From positions 24,283-88,282 of the forward strand of contig UCHD01000025.1 in the NCBI GenBank assembly GCA_900472175.1: a DNA stretch of 64,000 nucleotides, in the 5' to 3' direction. The notes under the pieces were generated by a model, which searched no databases, was not told the DNA's origin, and saw nothing but the letters and a program-made list of their open reading frames with translations. This document shows, piece after piece, positions 41,453 to 50,957 of the stretch. Source of the DNA: Hyphomicrobiales bacterium. Its GTDB lineage: Bacteria > Pseudomonadota > Alphaproteobacteria > Rhizobiales > Rhizobiaceae. The translations under genes and the position numbers were made by a program. How positions within the stretch are numbered: the stretch's first letter is position 1; every line of letters starts with the position of its first letter.

Positions 41453-42499
41453 ATGGCCAACCCGCGTACAGGATCGAACCTCAGCCAGATTGCCGCGACA
41501 CTCGGCGTGTCCTCTGCAACAGTATCGAACGCGCTGTCGGGCAAGGGACGTGTTTCGGCTGAGCTTGCAGAAAAAATCCGCGCCACCGCCACCAAACTCG
41601 GCTACACGCCCAGCCTGACCGGCCGCGCGCTACGCACTGGCCGCACTGGCGTTCTCGGACTGGTCCTTCCGAACATCGCCAATCCGCTGTTCCCGCAGAT
41701 TGCCCAGGCGATCGAGCATGCGGCGAGTACGGCCGGCTATGGCGTCTTGATCGCCGATTCCCGCAGCGACGTTGCCCTGCAGACCGACGCCATCAACCGC
41801 CTGATCGAACGCGACGTCGACGGCATCGTCATCGTCCCACGGCTCGGCACCCGCATTGCCGATATCGGCTGTCCCGTGGCGGTCATCGACAGCCCTTCCA
41901 CCCCCGGCAACACGGTTTCGGCGGATCACTGGCAGGGTGGCCAGACGGTCATTGAACACCTGGCTTCGCTTGGGCATCGCAAGTTCCTGCTGATCGGCAA
42001 CAATCCGGCCTCGAATGTGCAGAACGATCGTATCGGCGGCATGAAATCCCGCCTTCCTGCAGACGCTCATGCCGAGGTCTTCTGGATCGAAAAACACGAG
42101 CAGGTGCACGGCAAGGGAAGCCTTCTTGGTCTAACAGAACAGGTGGAGAAAGGTTTCACCGCCTTTGCCGCCGTTTCCGATCTGCCGGCGCTCCGGGCCC
42201 TGACGGAATTGCAGCGCGCCGGGATCGGCGTGCCCGAACATGTCAGCGTCACCGGATTTGACGATCTCGTCTGGTCCTCGGTCGTCACGCCCGGCCTGAC
42301 AACGGTACGGATGGATATGGCCGGGATCGCCGACATTGCCATTGCCGCACTCGTCCGTGTCATCGAGGCCGATCCGGCATCAGGCTCCGGCATCGCCCGC
42401 ACAGTGACGGGAACGGTCGCAGCAGAACGGTCGAGCGTGCCGATGCAGCTGGTGGTCCGGCAGACATCCGCACCACCGCCGACTATCCACAGTGCATGA
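41453..42499 (+). CDS. LacI-family regulator of nucleoside uptake/purine scavenging operon
   Basis: The 348-residue protein has the LacI helix-turn-helix (LSQIAATLGVSSATVSNALSGKGRVS) with the hinge helix LGYTPSLTGRALRTGRTGVLGLV, then a periplasmic-binding-protein-like effector domain. ATG at 41453 lies just downstream of a perfect palindromic operator. It heads an operon of ABC importer, nucleoside hydrolase and adenine deaminase. By analogy with PurR/CytR-like proteins a purine or nucleoside is a reasonable effector, but this is inference. Half of its palindrome recurs upstream of the convergent peptide importer at 56422. Confidence 0.9.
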   Translation: MANPRTGSNLSQIAATLGVSSATVSNALSGKGRVSAELAEKIRATATKLGYTPSLTGRALRTGRTGVLGLVLPNIANPLFPQIAQAIEHAASTAGYGVLIADSRSDVALQTDAINRLIERDVDGIVIVPRLGTRIADIGCPVAVIDSPSTPGNTVSADHWQGGQTVIEHLASLGHRKFLLIGNNPASNVQNDRIGGMKSRLPADAHAEVFWIEKHEQVHGKGSLLGLTEQVEKGFTAFAAVSDLPALRALTELQRAGIGVPEHVSVTGFDDLVWSSVVTPGLTTVRMDMAGIADIAIAALVRVIEADPASGSGIARTVTGTVAAERSSVPMQLVVRQTSAPPPTIHSA

Positions 42500-42558
42500 C
42501 CGGTACCACCGCAAGCCCAGACAACATGAGCCAAGAAAACACCAGAAGGAGAACGCAG

Positions 42559-43581
42559 ATGAACAAAATGCTCTTTTCGTCAGCCACCGCGCTGATGCTC
42601 ACCATGGGCGCTGCCCATGCCCAGGAAAAGACCCTGACAATTTCCGTCTATGCCTTCGCGCAGGACGAGTTCAAGGAGATCGTCTACGATCCCTTCGAAG
42701 CCAAATGCGGCTGCAAGCTGGTGGTTGAAACCGGCAACAGCGTCGAGCGCCTCGCCAAGATCGAAGCCAACAAGGCCAATCCGGTCATCGACATGGCCGT
42801 AGTTTCCATGGCCGACGCGCTATCTGCCGACCGCAACGGCCTGATCGAGAAGATCGACAACACCAAGCTCAGCAATTTCGGCAAGCTCTACGACATCGCC
42901 AAGGATCCGAATGGCGATGGCATGAGCGTCGGCTATACGTTCTACGCGACCTCGATCGTCTACCGCACCGACAAAATGAAGATCGAGTCCTGGGCTGACC
43001 TCTTGAAGCCGGAATATGCCGGTCATGTCGCCTTCCCGAACATCACCACCAACCAGGGGCCGCCGGCCCTCTACATGCTCGGCAAGGCGCTTGGCACCGA
43101 CACGCCGGACCTCAAGGGCGCAATCGAAGCCGTTGGCGCCAAGAAGGACGATATCGTCACCTTCTACGTCAAATCCTCGCAGTTGGTACAGCTGATGCAG
43201 CAGGAAGAAATCTGGGCGGCACCGATCGGCCGCTTCTCCTGGGCTCCCTTCACCAAGCTCGACCTGCCACTCGGCTGGGCGACACCGAAGGAAGGCCAGA
43301 CCGGCGGCATGAACGTCATGGTCCTGACCAAGGGCTCGAAGAACCAGGATCTCGCACTCGAGTTCATGGATTTCTGGCTCTCCACCGAAATCCAGACGAA
43401 GCTCGCCGAAAAGCTGGTCGATAGCCCGGCCAACAAGGAAGCCAAGGTTTCCGACGAAGTTGCGGGCAACCTCACCTATGGCGAAGAAACGGCCAACAGC
43501 CTGAAACTGATCCCGTCCGCCGTGGCACTCGACAACCGCGATGCGTGGCTGTCCGAATGGAACGCTAAGGTCGGCCAGTAA
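42559..43581 (+). CDS. ABC transporter solute-binding protein (PotD/SBP_bac_6 type)
   Basis: The 340-residue periplasmic protein begins with a signal peptide (MNKMLFSSATALMLTMGAAHAQ, cut before EKTL). Features of the spermidine/putrescine- and opine-type binding proteins follow, such as KIEANKANPVIDMAVVSMADA and SVGYTFYATSIVYRTDKM. AAGGAG 8 bases upstream supports ATG at 42559. It is the first transport gene of an operon ending in a nucleoside hydrolase and an adenine deaminase, so a purine nucleoside or nucleoside-like compound is a candidate ligand, even though the binding protein is of the polyamine-opine-phosphonate class. Confidence 0.9.
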   Translation: MNKMLFSSATALMLTMGAAHAQEKTLTISVYAFAQDEFKEIVYDPFEAKCGCKLVVETGNSVERLAKIEANKANPVIDMAVVSMADALSADRNGLIEKIDNTKLSNFGKLYDIAKDPNGDGMSVGYTFYATSIVYRTDKMKIESWADLLKPEYAGHVAFPNITTNQGPPALYMLGKALGTDTPDLKGAIEAVGAKKDDIVTFYVKSSQLVQLMQQEEIWAAPIGRFSWAPFTKLDLPLGWATPKEGQTGGMNVMVLTKGSKNQDLALEFMDFWLSTEIQTKLAEKLVDSPANKEAKVSDEVAGNLTYGEETANSLKLIPSAVALDNRDAWLSEWNAKVGQ

Positions 43582-43589
43582 CCGGTCAA

Positions 43590-43745
43590 CACCAATGCCT
43601 CCCAAGGCATGGGGCGCAGCGGGCGAACTCCGGTTCGCGGGCTGCGTCCCGACTGAACCGGTTCCAGCGTGGGATGCCGCTGCCACGGCGTCTCACCCCA
43701 CCCCTCTCCCTGTTGACGGGGAGAGGGGATGGCGCACCGGAAAAA
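43590..43745. repeat. RIME-like palindromic intergenic element
   Basis: The 214-base gap between binding protein and permease holds a set of hairpins. GCGAAC-TCCG-GTTCGC lies at 43623-43638, and a 10-bp stem CCCCTCTCCC/GGGAGAGGGG lies at 43701-43728 around TGTTGACG. The pyrimidine-rich CCCCTCTCCC...GGGGAGAGGGG hairpin is the hallmark of rhizobial intergenic mosaic (RIME) repeats. Insertion here would separate SBP and permease expression. Confidence 0.65.
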
Positions 43746-43795
43746 TTATCTGAAGACGGGCACGCAAGTGTGCTCAACGCTGGAGACGACGAACC

Positions 43796-44623
43796 ATGTT
43801 CCAGAACCGGGCAGAAGCATTGGCGCTCGCCCTGCCGGCCGCAATATTCGCGGGGCTGGTCTTCCTCGTGCCGGTTATCCTCTTGCTGTCGGAAGGCTTT
43901 CGGTCGGCAGATAGCTGGAGCCTGTCGGCCTATGCGGATTTCTTCTCGCAGCCGCTGAACCGGACGGTCTTTCTACGGACACTGAAGCTCGGCGCACTTG
44001 TCACCGTGGCCGCGGCCGTGATCGGCTACGCGACGGCCTTTGCGATCGTCAGCCTGCCGCCCGGCGCCAAGGGCCGGATGATCGGACTTGTCGTGCTGCC
44101 GCTGATGATTTCGCCGGTCGCCCGCACCTATGCCTGGATCGTCATCCTTGGCCGCACCGGCATCGTCAACCAGGCGCTGATGGCCGTTGGCCTCAGCGAC
44201 GAACCAATCCGTATCCTCTTCAGCGAAACCGCCGTCTTCATCGGCCTGTTGCAGCTGTTCCTGCCCTTGATGGTGATATCGCTGATCAGCGCGCTGGAAA
44301 ACCTGCCGAAGGATGTCGTGCCCGCCGCCCGCGTGCTCGGTGCCAACTGGTTCCAGGTGTTCTGGAAAGTCATCCTGCCGCTCACCCGCGAAGGCCTGGT
44401 GGTCGGCGGAACACTGGTCTTCACCGGCTCGATGACCGCCTATATCACGCCTGCCATCCTTGGGGGCTCGAAGGTGCTGATGCTGGAAACGCTGCTGTAT
44501 CAGCAGGTTACCGTCGCCAACAATTTCGTCTCGGCGAGCGTCATCGCCTTCATCCTGATCGTCATGAGTTTTGCAGCCAATATTCTCCTGAAGCGGATCG
44601 CAACGGCGAGGAACAAGCGATGA
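43796..44623 (+). CDS. ABC transporter permease (PotB type)
   Basis: The 275-residue membrane protein has six expected helices, from LALALPAAIFAGLVFLVPVILLL near the start to the C-terminal SVIAFILIVMSFAANIL. It carries an EAA-type loop (ENLPKDVVPAARVLGANWFQVF). It overlaps the second permease by 4 bases (ATGA). It forms the channel half of the importer started by the binding protein at 42559. The gene is separated from that binding protein by a RIME-like repeat. Confidence 0.92.
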   Translation: MFQNRAEALALALPAAIFAGLVFLVPVILLLSEGFRSADSWSLSAYADFFSQPLNRTVFLRTLKLGALVTVAAAVIGYATAFAIVSLPPGAKGRMIGLVVLPLMISPVARTYAWIVILGRTGIVNQALMAVGLSDEPIRILFSETAVFIGLLQLFLPLMVISLISALENLPKDVVPAARVLGANWFQVFWKVILPLTREGLVVGGTLVFTGSMTAYITPAILGGSKVLMLETLLYQQVTVANNFVSASVIAFILIVMSFAANILLKRIATARNKR

Positions 44624-45399
44624 CCCCGAGACTGTTCGCCCCGATCACCCTGCTCCTGGTGCTGATCTTCCTGATCGGCCCGTTCCTGATCATCGTCGCG
44701 GCCTCGTTCTCGGCTGGTGATACGCTGGCCTTTCCGCCGCAGGGTTTCTCATTCAAGTGGATCCTCAAGGTCTTCACCGTCGAGAGCTTTCGCGATAGCT
44801 TCGTGATGTCGATGTTCCTGGCGATTGGCGGTACCTTTGCAGCGCTTCTGCTCGGCATACCCGCCGCCTATGCGATGTCACGCTACAAGTTGCCGATGTC
44901 GGAAACGGTGCGCACCGTTGTGTCGGCACCGATCATCGTGCCGGGCATCATCGTCGGCCTCGCGCTCCTGCGCTATTTCGTCGTGCCCATCGGTGTGTCG
45001 ATCACGCTGGCGCTGTTCCTGGCCCATACGGCACTGATCCTGCCTTATGCTGTGCGAGTGGTTTCAGCCAGCCTCAACAACCTGCGCTCGGATATCGAGG
45101 AGGCTGCGGTTCTGCTCGGCTCGTCGCGGCTTGGCGCTTTCTTCCGGGTCGTCCTTCCGAACATCCGCGGCGGTATCCTGTCCGCCTTCATCCTCGGCTT
45201 CGTCACCAGCTTCAATCAGGTTCCGGTGTCGCTGTTCCTGTCCGGACCGGGTGTGCGCACCCTGCCGATCGACATGCTCGGCTACATGGAGATCGTCTTC
45301 GATCCATCGATCGCCGCCCTGTCTTCGCTGCTCGCTTTCCTTTCCATCGGCATCGTCTTCCTCGCCGAACGTTTTCTGGGGTTCTCCCGCTATGTCTGA
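44620..45399 (+). CDS. ABC transporter permease (PotC type)
   Basis: The 259-residue second permease has six helices and the EAA loop NNLRSDIEEAAVLLGSSRLGAFFRVVLP. It overlaps the preceding permease (ATGA) and its stop overlaps the ATPase start at 45392. It completes the membrane part of the polyamine/opine-class importer. Confidence 0.92.
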   Translation: MTPRLFAPITLLLVLIFLIGPFLIIVAASFSAGDTLAFPPQGFSFKWILKVFTVESFRDSFVMSMFLAIGGTFAALLLGIPAAYAMSRYKLPMSETVRTVVSAPIIVPGIIVGLALLRYFVVPIGVSITLALFLAHTALILPYAVRVVSASLNNLRSDIEEAAVLLGSSRLGAFFRVVLPNIRGGILSAFILGFVTSFNQVPVSLFLSGPGVRTLPIDMLGYMEIVFDPSIAALSSLLAFLSIGIVFLAERFLGFSRYV

Positions 45400-46417
45400 C
45401 ACATCCTTCCTCACCCTCGACAAGCTCTCCCTCGCCTATGGCAAATCGATCGCCGTCAAGGATCTCGATCTCGAGATCCGCAAGGGCGAATTGCTGGCGC
45501 TGCTCGGCCCCTCCGGCTGCGGCAAGACCACGACGATGCGCTCGATCGCCGGCCTGATGACGCCGGTTGGTGGACGCATCAGCCTTGATGGCGCGGATAT
45601 CACCCGGGTTGCCGCCAACAAGCGGGCGGTCGGTCTGGTGTTCCAGTCCTATGCGCTGTTCCCGCATCTGACGGTGTTTGAAAACGTCGCCTTCGGCTTG
45701 AAGCTGAAAGGCATGACCGGGAAAGAACTCGAGGCGAAAGTGGCAGCCGGCCTCAAATCCGTCGGCCTCTCAGCTTTCGCCAGCCGCAAGACCCCGGAGC
45801 TTTCCGGTGGCCAGCAGCAGCGCGTGGCACTTGCCCGCTCCATGGTCATGGAACCGAAAGTGCTCCTGCTGGACGAACCGCTCTCCAATCTCGATGCCCG
45901 CCTGCGGCTCGAAATGCGCACGGAACTGCAGCGCGTCCAGAAGGAAAGCGGCGTAACGATGATTTTCGTCACCCACGATCAGGTCGAGGCCCTGGCGCTC
46001 GCCGACCGGATCGTCGTGATGAAGAATGGCGCGATCGAGCAGATCGGCACGCCAGAAGAGATTTACAATCAGCCGGTCTCCAGCTTCGTCGCCGATTTCG
46101 TCGGCTTCGAAAACATCTTCGCCGTCCAGGATGGAAAGCTGACCACCGAAAATGGCGCTGTCTCCCTCGCCAGAGAACTCCCGGATGTGGCGGGTCTCGC
46201 CTGGCGGCCCCGCGCGGTTTGCCTTGGTTCCGGCCCATTGACCGGCACGGTACGCGGCGTCTCCTTTGCGGGCGGCACCCGCGAATATGTGCTGGAAACA
46301 CCGCTCGGCATCATCAAGACGGAAGTGGATGCGACCTTGCCCGCCCATGCGCTTGGCGCCACCGTTGCGTTCGACCTGCCGGTCGAAGGTGCTGCCCTCC
46401 TCAAGCGTTTCGGATAA
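45392..46417 (+). CDS. ABC transporter ATP-binding protein (PotA type)
   Basis: This 341-residue ATPase starts MSDTSFLTLDKLSLAYG at ATG 45392, overlapping the permease stop. It has Walker A GPSGCGKTT, Q-loop VFQSYALFPHLTVFENVAFG, signature [14 protein letters not shown], Walker B LLLDEPLSNLD and a C-terminal TOBE region, as in PotA/FbpC. The longer frame back to 45047 is out of family. It energises the importer and is followed by the nucleoside hydrolase with a 6-base gap. Confidence 0.93.
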   Translation: MSDTSFLTLDKLSLAYGKSIAVKDLDLEIRKGELLALLGPSGCGKTTTMRSIAGLMTPVGGRISLDGADITRVAANKRAVGLVFQSYALFPHLTVFENVAFGLKLKGMTGKELEAKVAAGLKSVGLSAFASRKTPELSGGQQQRVALARSMVMEPKVLLLDEPLSNLDARLRLEMRTELQRVQKESGVTMIFVTHDQVEALALADRIVVMKNGAIEQIGTPEEIYNQPVSSFVADFVGFENIFAVQDGKLTTENGAVSLARELPDVAGLAWRPRAVCLGSGPLTGTVRGVSFAGGTREYVLETPLGIIKTEVDATLPAHALGATVAFDLPVEGAALLKRFG

Positions 46418-46423
46418 GTCATC

Positions 46424-47347
46424 ATGGGTGTCTGGATCGATACGGATATGGGCTTTGACGACATCGCCGCCATTCTGGTGGTGATGCATGCGGGCATTGT
46501 CATCGACGGCATATCGCTGGTGTTCGGCAATACGCCACTGGATCAGGTTCGCCGCAATACCGCAGGTGCTGCCAAGGCTTTCGGCTGGACGGTCCCGATT
46601 CATGCCGGACGCAACCAGCCGGTCCTGGGCGCGCTTGAGACCGCGCAGGCAATTCTCGGCGAAACCGGTATTCCCACTGCCGGACTAACGCTTCCGGATG
46701 CCGGTGATGTAGCGGACAACGATGCTTTCTCTGCACTTTGCCGCTGGCTGGAAAACACCCCATCTCCGCGCCGCATCCTGGCGCTCGGTCCGCTGACCAA
46801 CATCGCCGCCCTTGCCCTGGCGCGGCCCGATCTCGCCGCCCGCATCGGTGAACTCACCTGGATGGGCGGTGGGCTGTCACGCGGCAACCACACTGCATCG
46901 GCGGAGTTCAACGCGCTGGCCGACCCGGAAGCCGTCGCGATCGTCTTGTCGCATGGCCTGCCGCTGCGCATGGTCGATCTCGACTTCTGCCGCAAGGTTT
47001 TGGCAGCTCCCGCAGATATCGAACCAGTGCGGCAGGCCGGCGGCACCAACGCAGCTCTGCTTGCCGACATGCTCGCCGGGTACGTCGATATCGGTGTCAG
47101 CCGCGGCCGTCCGGCGATGGCGGTCTATGATCCGTCCGCCGCTGCTGCCTTTGTCCGCCCCGACCTCGTGACCTTCCAGCCTGCCCGGATCGATATGGAG
47201 CTTGCCGGTTTGTTGACACGTGGCCGTACCGTGGTGGAAACCCGCTCCAGCCATGGTGCCTTCAATGCCGAATTCGCAGCCGATTGCGATGCAGAGACGA
47301 TCAAGGCCATTGTTCTGGATGCACTGCGCTGGGAGGCCAGCAAATGA
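46424..47347 (+). CDS. Nucleoside hydrolase (IunH family)
   Basis: The 307-residue protein belongs to the inosine-uridine hydrolase fold. The metal-binding N-terminus is IDTDMGFDD (usually DTDPGxDD, here Met replaces Pro), and LGPLTNIAALALARPDL and an EFNALADPEAVAIVLSHG region follow. It cleaves the N-glycosidic bond of ribonucleosides to base and ribose in the cytoplasm. It is followed by, and overlaps, an adenine deaminase. Together these suggest uptake and breakdown of adenosine or other purine nucleosides. It might prefer an unusual nucleoside. Confidence 0.9.
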   Translation: MGVWIDTDMGFDDIAAILVVMHAGIVIDGISLVFGNTPLDQVRRNTAGAAKAFGWTVPIHAGRNQPVLGALETAQAILGETGIPTAGLTLPDAGDVADNDAFSALCRWLENTPSPRRILALGPLTNIAALALARPDLAARIGELTWMGGGLSRGNHTASAEFNALADPEAVAIVLSHGLPLRMVDLDFCRKVLAAPADIEPVRQAGGTNAALLADMLAGYVDIGVSRGRPAMAVYDPSAAAAFVRPDLVTFQPARIDMELAGLLTRGRTVVETRSSHGAFNAEFAADCDAETIKAIVLDALRWEASK

Positions 47348-49131
47348 CAAACTCAGCAGCGCGCGAACCTGCCGACCTCAATGACGTTGGCCTGCGCAGC
47401 CGCGCCGTTGCGGCGGCACGCGGCGACGCCCCGTTCGACACCCTGATTATCAACGGCACTCTGGTCGATATGGTAACCGGCGAGTTGCGGGCGGCCGATA
47501 TTGGCCTCGCCGGACCGCTGATCGCCAGTATCCACCCGGCAGGAGCAAGAACCGACGCGGCGGAGATCATCGACGTCTCCGGCGGTTTTATTTCGCCCGG
47601 CCTGATCGACACGCATATGCATATCGAAAGCTCGATGGTGACGCCCGCGACGTATGCCGCTGCTGTCCTGGCCCGCGGTGTGACAACGATTGTCTGGGAT
47701 CCGCACGAGTTCGGTAACGTCCACGGCGTTGCCGGAGTGCGTTTCGCCGCCGATACCGCCAACGCATCGCCGCTGCGCATGATCCTGCTTGCCCCATCCT
47801 GCGTGCCCTCGGCTCCTGGACTGGAATTGAACGGCGCCGATTTTGATGCTGGCGTGATTGCTGATCTGCTGTCCTGGCCGGAAATCGGCGGTATCGCCGA
47901 AGTCATGAACATGCGCGGCGTGATCGAGCGTGATCCGCGCATGAGCGCCATCGTTCAGGCGGGTCTTGCCTCGGAAAAACTGATCTGCGGCCACGCGCGT
48001 GGCCTGAAAGGTGGCGATCTTGCCGCCTTCATGGCCGCCGGTGTCAGCTCCGACCACGAGCTGACATCAGCCACCGATCTGATGGAAAAGCTGCGCGCCG
48101 GTATGACGATCGAGTTGCGCGGTTCCCACGATCATCTGCTGCCGGAGTTCGTCGAGGCCCTGAACCAGCTTGGCCATTTGCCGCAAACGCTCACCCTCTG
48201 CACCGACGACGTCTTTCCCGACGATCTGGCCAACGGCGGAGGCCTTGACGATGTTGTGCGGCGCCTCATCCGCTACGGTCTGAAACCGCAATGGGCACTG
48301 CGGGCAGCCACCCTCAATGCCGCGCAACGACTGGGGCGTTCCGATCTTGGTCTGGTCGCTGCAGGACGCCGCGCCGATATCGCCGTGTTCGACAATCTCA
48401 GCGACTTCAACGCTCGCCTCGTCATCGCCAATGGCATTGTTGTTGCCAGGGATGGTGAGATGCTTGCAGATATCGCAGCGTCCGACCCATCGGTGCTTGA
48501 GCATTCCATGAAGATATCGCCGCTGACAGCCGATGATTTTCGTGTTGCTTCCAGCGAGACCAAAGTCCGGATCGCCACAATCGACCAACCGCGCTTTACC
48601 CGTTGGGGCGAAGCGGAAGCAGAGGTACGGGATGGTTTTGTCGTACCGCCCGAGGGCACGACCCTGATTGCGGTGGCGCATCGCCACGGACGCAGCGACA
48701 GCCGGCCGCGCGTCGGTTTCCTACGCGGCTGGGGTGAATGGCGCGGCGCATTTGCCAATACCGTCTCCCATGACAGCCATAACCTCACGGTGTTCGGCAG
48801 TAATCCGGAAGACATGGCGCTTGCCGCCAATGCGGTGATCGCCGCTGGCGGCGGCATGGCCGTCGCATCCAACGGAGTGGTCAAGGCCATTCTGCCGCTG
48901 CCGCTTTCGGGCCTGGTCTCCGATGCCCCGCTCAACGATGTCGCCAGGGATTTTGCGGATGTTCGCGCCGCGATGGACGATATCGTCGACTGGCAGCCGC
49001 CTTATCTGGTCTTCAAGGCCTGCTTTGGAGCGACACTTGCCTGCAATGCCGGACCGCACCAAACGGACAGGGGCATTGCCGATGTCGAAACCGGCATGCT
49101 CATGGAAAGCCCGATCCTGACCAAGGCGTAG
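47344..49131 (+). CDS. ade: Adenine deaminase
   Basis: The 595-residue amidohydrolase-superfamily enzyme matches AdeC: INGTLVDMVTGELRAADIGLAG, the metal-binding GLIDTHMHIESSM, VWDPHEFGNVHGVAGVR, CGHARGLKGGDLAAFMAAGVSSDHE, LCTDDVFPDDL and a C-terminal domain with SHDSHNLTVFGSNPEDM. It converts adenine to hypoxanthine and ammonia. ATG at 47344 overlaps the hydrolase stop (ATGA). The gene ends the LacI-controlled operon; hypoxanthine can then enter salvage or xanthine degradation. Confidence 0.93.
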   Translation: MTNSAAREPADLNDVGLRSRAVAAARGDAPFDTLIINGTLVDMVTGELRAADIGLAGPLIASIHPAGARTDAAEIIDVSGGFISPGLIDTHMHIESSMVTPATYAAAVLARGVTTIVWDPHEFGNVHGVAGVRFAADTANASPLRMILLAPSCVPSAPGLELNGADFDAGVIADLLSWPEIGGIAEVMNMRGVIERDPRMSAIVQAGLASEKLICGHARGLKGGDLAAFMAAGVSSDHELTSATDLMEKLRAGMTIELRGSHDHLLPEFVEALNQLGHLPQTLTLCTDDVFPDDLANGGGLDDVVRRLIRYGLKPQWALRAATLNAAQRLGRSDLGLVAAGRRADIAVFDNLSDFNARLVIANGIVVARDGEMLADIAASDPSVLEHSMKISPLTADDFRVASSETKVRIATIDQPRFTRWGEAEAEVRDGFVVPPEGTTLIAVAHRHGRSDSRPRVGFLRGWGEWRGAFANTVSHDSHNLTVFGSNPEDMALAANAVIAAGGGMAVASNGVVKAILPLPLSGLVSDAPLNDVARDFADVRAAMDDIVDWQPPYLVFKACFGATLACNAGPHQTDRGIADVETGMLMESPILTKA

Positions 49132-49159
49132 TCACCCGTCGGGACCGTTCTCGCCAACC

Positions 49160-49181
49160 CCCGGCCGCAATCCCGGCCGGG
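49160..49181. terminator. GC-rich hairpin between convergent operons
   Basis: CCCGGCC (49160-49166) and GGCCGGG (49175-49181) form a 7-bp stem between adenine deaminase (stop 49131) and the M14 peptidase (stop 49226). There is no U-tract. Confidence 0.5.
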
Positions 49182-49225
49182 CATGAGCAGCCTCATGTCC
49201 GGCCATGTCTCACCGTTAGACGCGA

Positions 49226-50953
49226 TCAGCTGACCGGGACGATGTCCTGCCAAGCTGCGTAGGCGGACAGGACCAGTTCCATCTGCGCCGTATGACCTGC
49301 AATGAACTCTTCGCCGTAGATGGTTTCGTCCGGATATTCGGTGATCAGGGTCATCGGCACAGTGTGGCGATCATCGACTGAAATGAGACAGGGGAAACCG
49401 TTGATAATCCGGAAACCGGTTTCACCGGCATGAATCTCATAAAGTGCGATCTGCCTGTCGTTATACGCCAGTAGCCCGGGCACCTCTCCGAGATGCCGCG
49501 TCACCCGGTCGAGCAACGCCTCCGACTGGCTTTCCCAGTCAGGATGATGGCGAACGATCAGAAAAAAGCCTTTCGGCAGGGTCCAGGCGGCAAAACCACG
49601 CGGCACATAACCCGATAGCGGCCGGGTCCACTCATGCGAGGGATAGCCGTGCAGATTCACATGCAACTGCGCGCCGCTGAAATCCTGCGCCTTGAAGCGG
49701 ATTTCCTTTTCGTTCACATGCCCGGCCGCATTTTCATATGTGCGGTACTCGAGGTCGTCACCGAGCGCGGTGTAGCGGGCGGCGTGATGCATGTGGCGCG
49801 GGTTGTCGCGGCGCAAGCGCTGGTGCACCGCATAACCATCCGGATTCTCAAGTGGCGAAATGGTGAAATGCGCGCCCTTGCGCTCTGCAAGCTTGGCCGC
49901 GGCACGCAAAGCGCCGACGATGCCGGTGGTCTCATTTGGGTGCTGACCGCCGCTGATCATCACCGCGGCATCGCTGCCGGCGACATAGCGCGCGAAAACC
50001 GTGCGGCCGGACCGGGTGCGGGCATCAAACCCCTTCCCGCCGATCGCCTCCAGCTGGACCGCCACTTGGCCAGCGGCCAGCGGTTCGTGGGCGGTATCGA
50101 TCGCCTGCGCTGCACCGTCGAGGAAACCGGTCGACAAGGCGCGGGTGGTTATGCTGAGCGTGATGGCACCTTCTACCTGCACGACTTCCGGCACGATCAT
50201 GCCGGGCCTCAACCCCCGATCGCCCAACGGCCGGCCGGACTTCATCTGGAAAAATTCGAGAAGCGAAAAATACAGGTCCTCATGAAGCGCTTCGCGCAGG
50301 CTGACCACCTCATCGCCAATCGCCAGCGGCTCGTCGCTGGACGGATGACCAATGCGGATGTTCAGCTCTTCGAAATAGGGTTCGTCCTGGCCCCAGTCAT
50401 AATCAGCGATCGCGGATATGGCAGTTTCGAACACCACCTCATAGTCCGTTTCCAGCCGTTCGCCGATCGTTTCACCAGCGCGGCGCAACCAGCCGGTTGG
50501 CGAGAGATTGGTCTGCCCAGTGCGATCCTGATGCACCCGGTTCGGCGCAAGAACAGTAACGGATTGCTCGATGTCGGCACCCGTCAGCACCACCTCATAG
50601 AAGAACCCGTCATCTGTGCGTGGAACAAAGGCAATCTTTGCCTCGCCGACCAGCGCAGCCAGCGGATAGGTCTCCAGCCGGAAGCGGTTGTCAGATGCCG
50701 CTGGGTGGACTGGATAGCGGATTTCAATGGCCTCGACGCCGTTTAGATCAACCTCTTCGCGAAAGAAGGCGAGCAACGGCTTGTAGGCGCTGCGAATGCG
50801 GGCGGTGATGCCTCTTTCCGATAACGCGCGCTCAGCCGCGGCGCGGCTCTCGCGGTCGTCGAAGGTCCAGGCCTCGAAACTGTCGCCCGGGACGGCGCGC
50901 GCCGCCAACTGATCGAGTGTGCGCTCAAAGGATTTCTGCAAGATCACGGTCAT
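49226..50953 (-). CDS. M14-family zinc metallopeptidase
   Basis: The 575-residue protein carries the M14 zinc motif: HPNET at HPNETTG (H-x-x-E), a downstream ISPLENPDGYAVHQR and HVNLHGYPSHEW (third zinc His in the carboxypeptidase pattern), and a long N-terminal domain of about 300 residues unlike classical carboxypeptidases. There is no signal peptide, so it acts in the cytoplasm. ATG at 50953 has GAGGT 8 bases upstream. It is the last gene of the oligopeptide-type importer operon, so it most likely hydrolyses the imported peptide or amide conjugate. The precise bond is unknown. Confidence 0.85.
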   Translation of the reverse strand: MTVILQKSFERTLDQLAARAVPGDSFEAWTFDDRESRAAAERALSERGITARIRSAYKPLLAFFREEVDLNGVEAIEIRYPVHPAASDNRFRLETYPLAALVGEAKIAFVPRTDDGFFYEVVLTGADIEQSVTVLAPNRVHQDRTGQTNLSPTGWLRRAGETIGERLETDYEVVFETAISAIADYDWGQDEPYFEELNIRIGHPSSDEPLAIGDEVVSLREALHEDLYFSLLEFFQMKSGRPLGDRGLRPGMIVPEVVQVEGAITLSITTRALSTGFLDGAAQAIDTAHEPLAAGQVAVQLEAIGGKGFDARTRSGRTVFARYVAGSDAAVMISGGQHPNETTGIVGALRAAAKLAERKGAHFTISPLENPDGYAVHQRLRRDNPRHMHHAARYTALGDDLEYRTYENAAGHVNEKEIRFKAQDFSGAQLHVNLHGYPSHEWTRPLSGYVPRGFAAWTLPKGFFLIVRHHPDWESQSEALLDRVTRHLGEVPGLLAYNDRQIALYEIHAGETGFRIINGFPCLISVDDRHTVPMTLITEYPDETIYGEEFIAGHTAQMELVLSAYAAWQDIVPVS

Positions 50954-50957
50954 CGGA

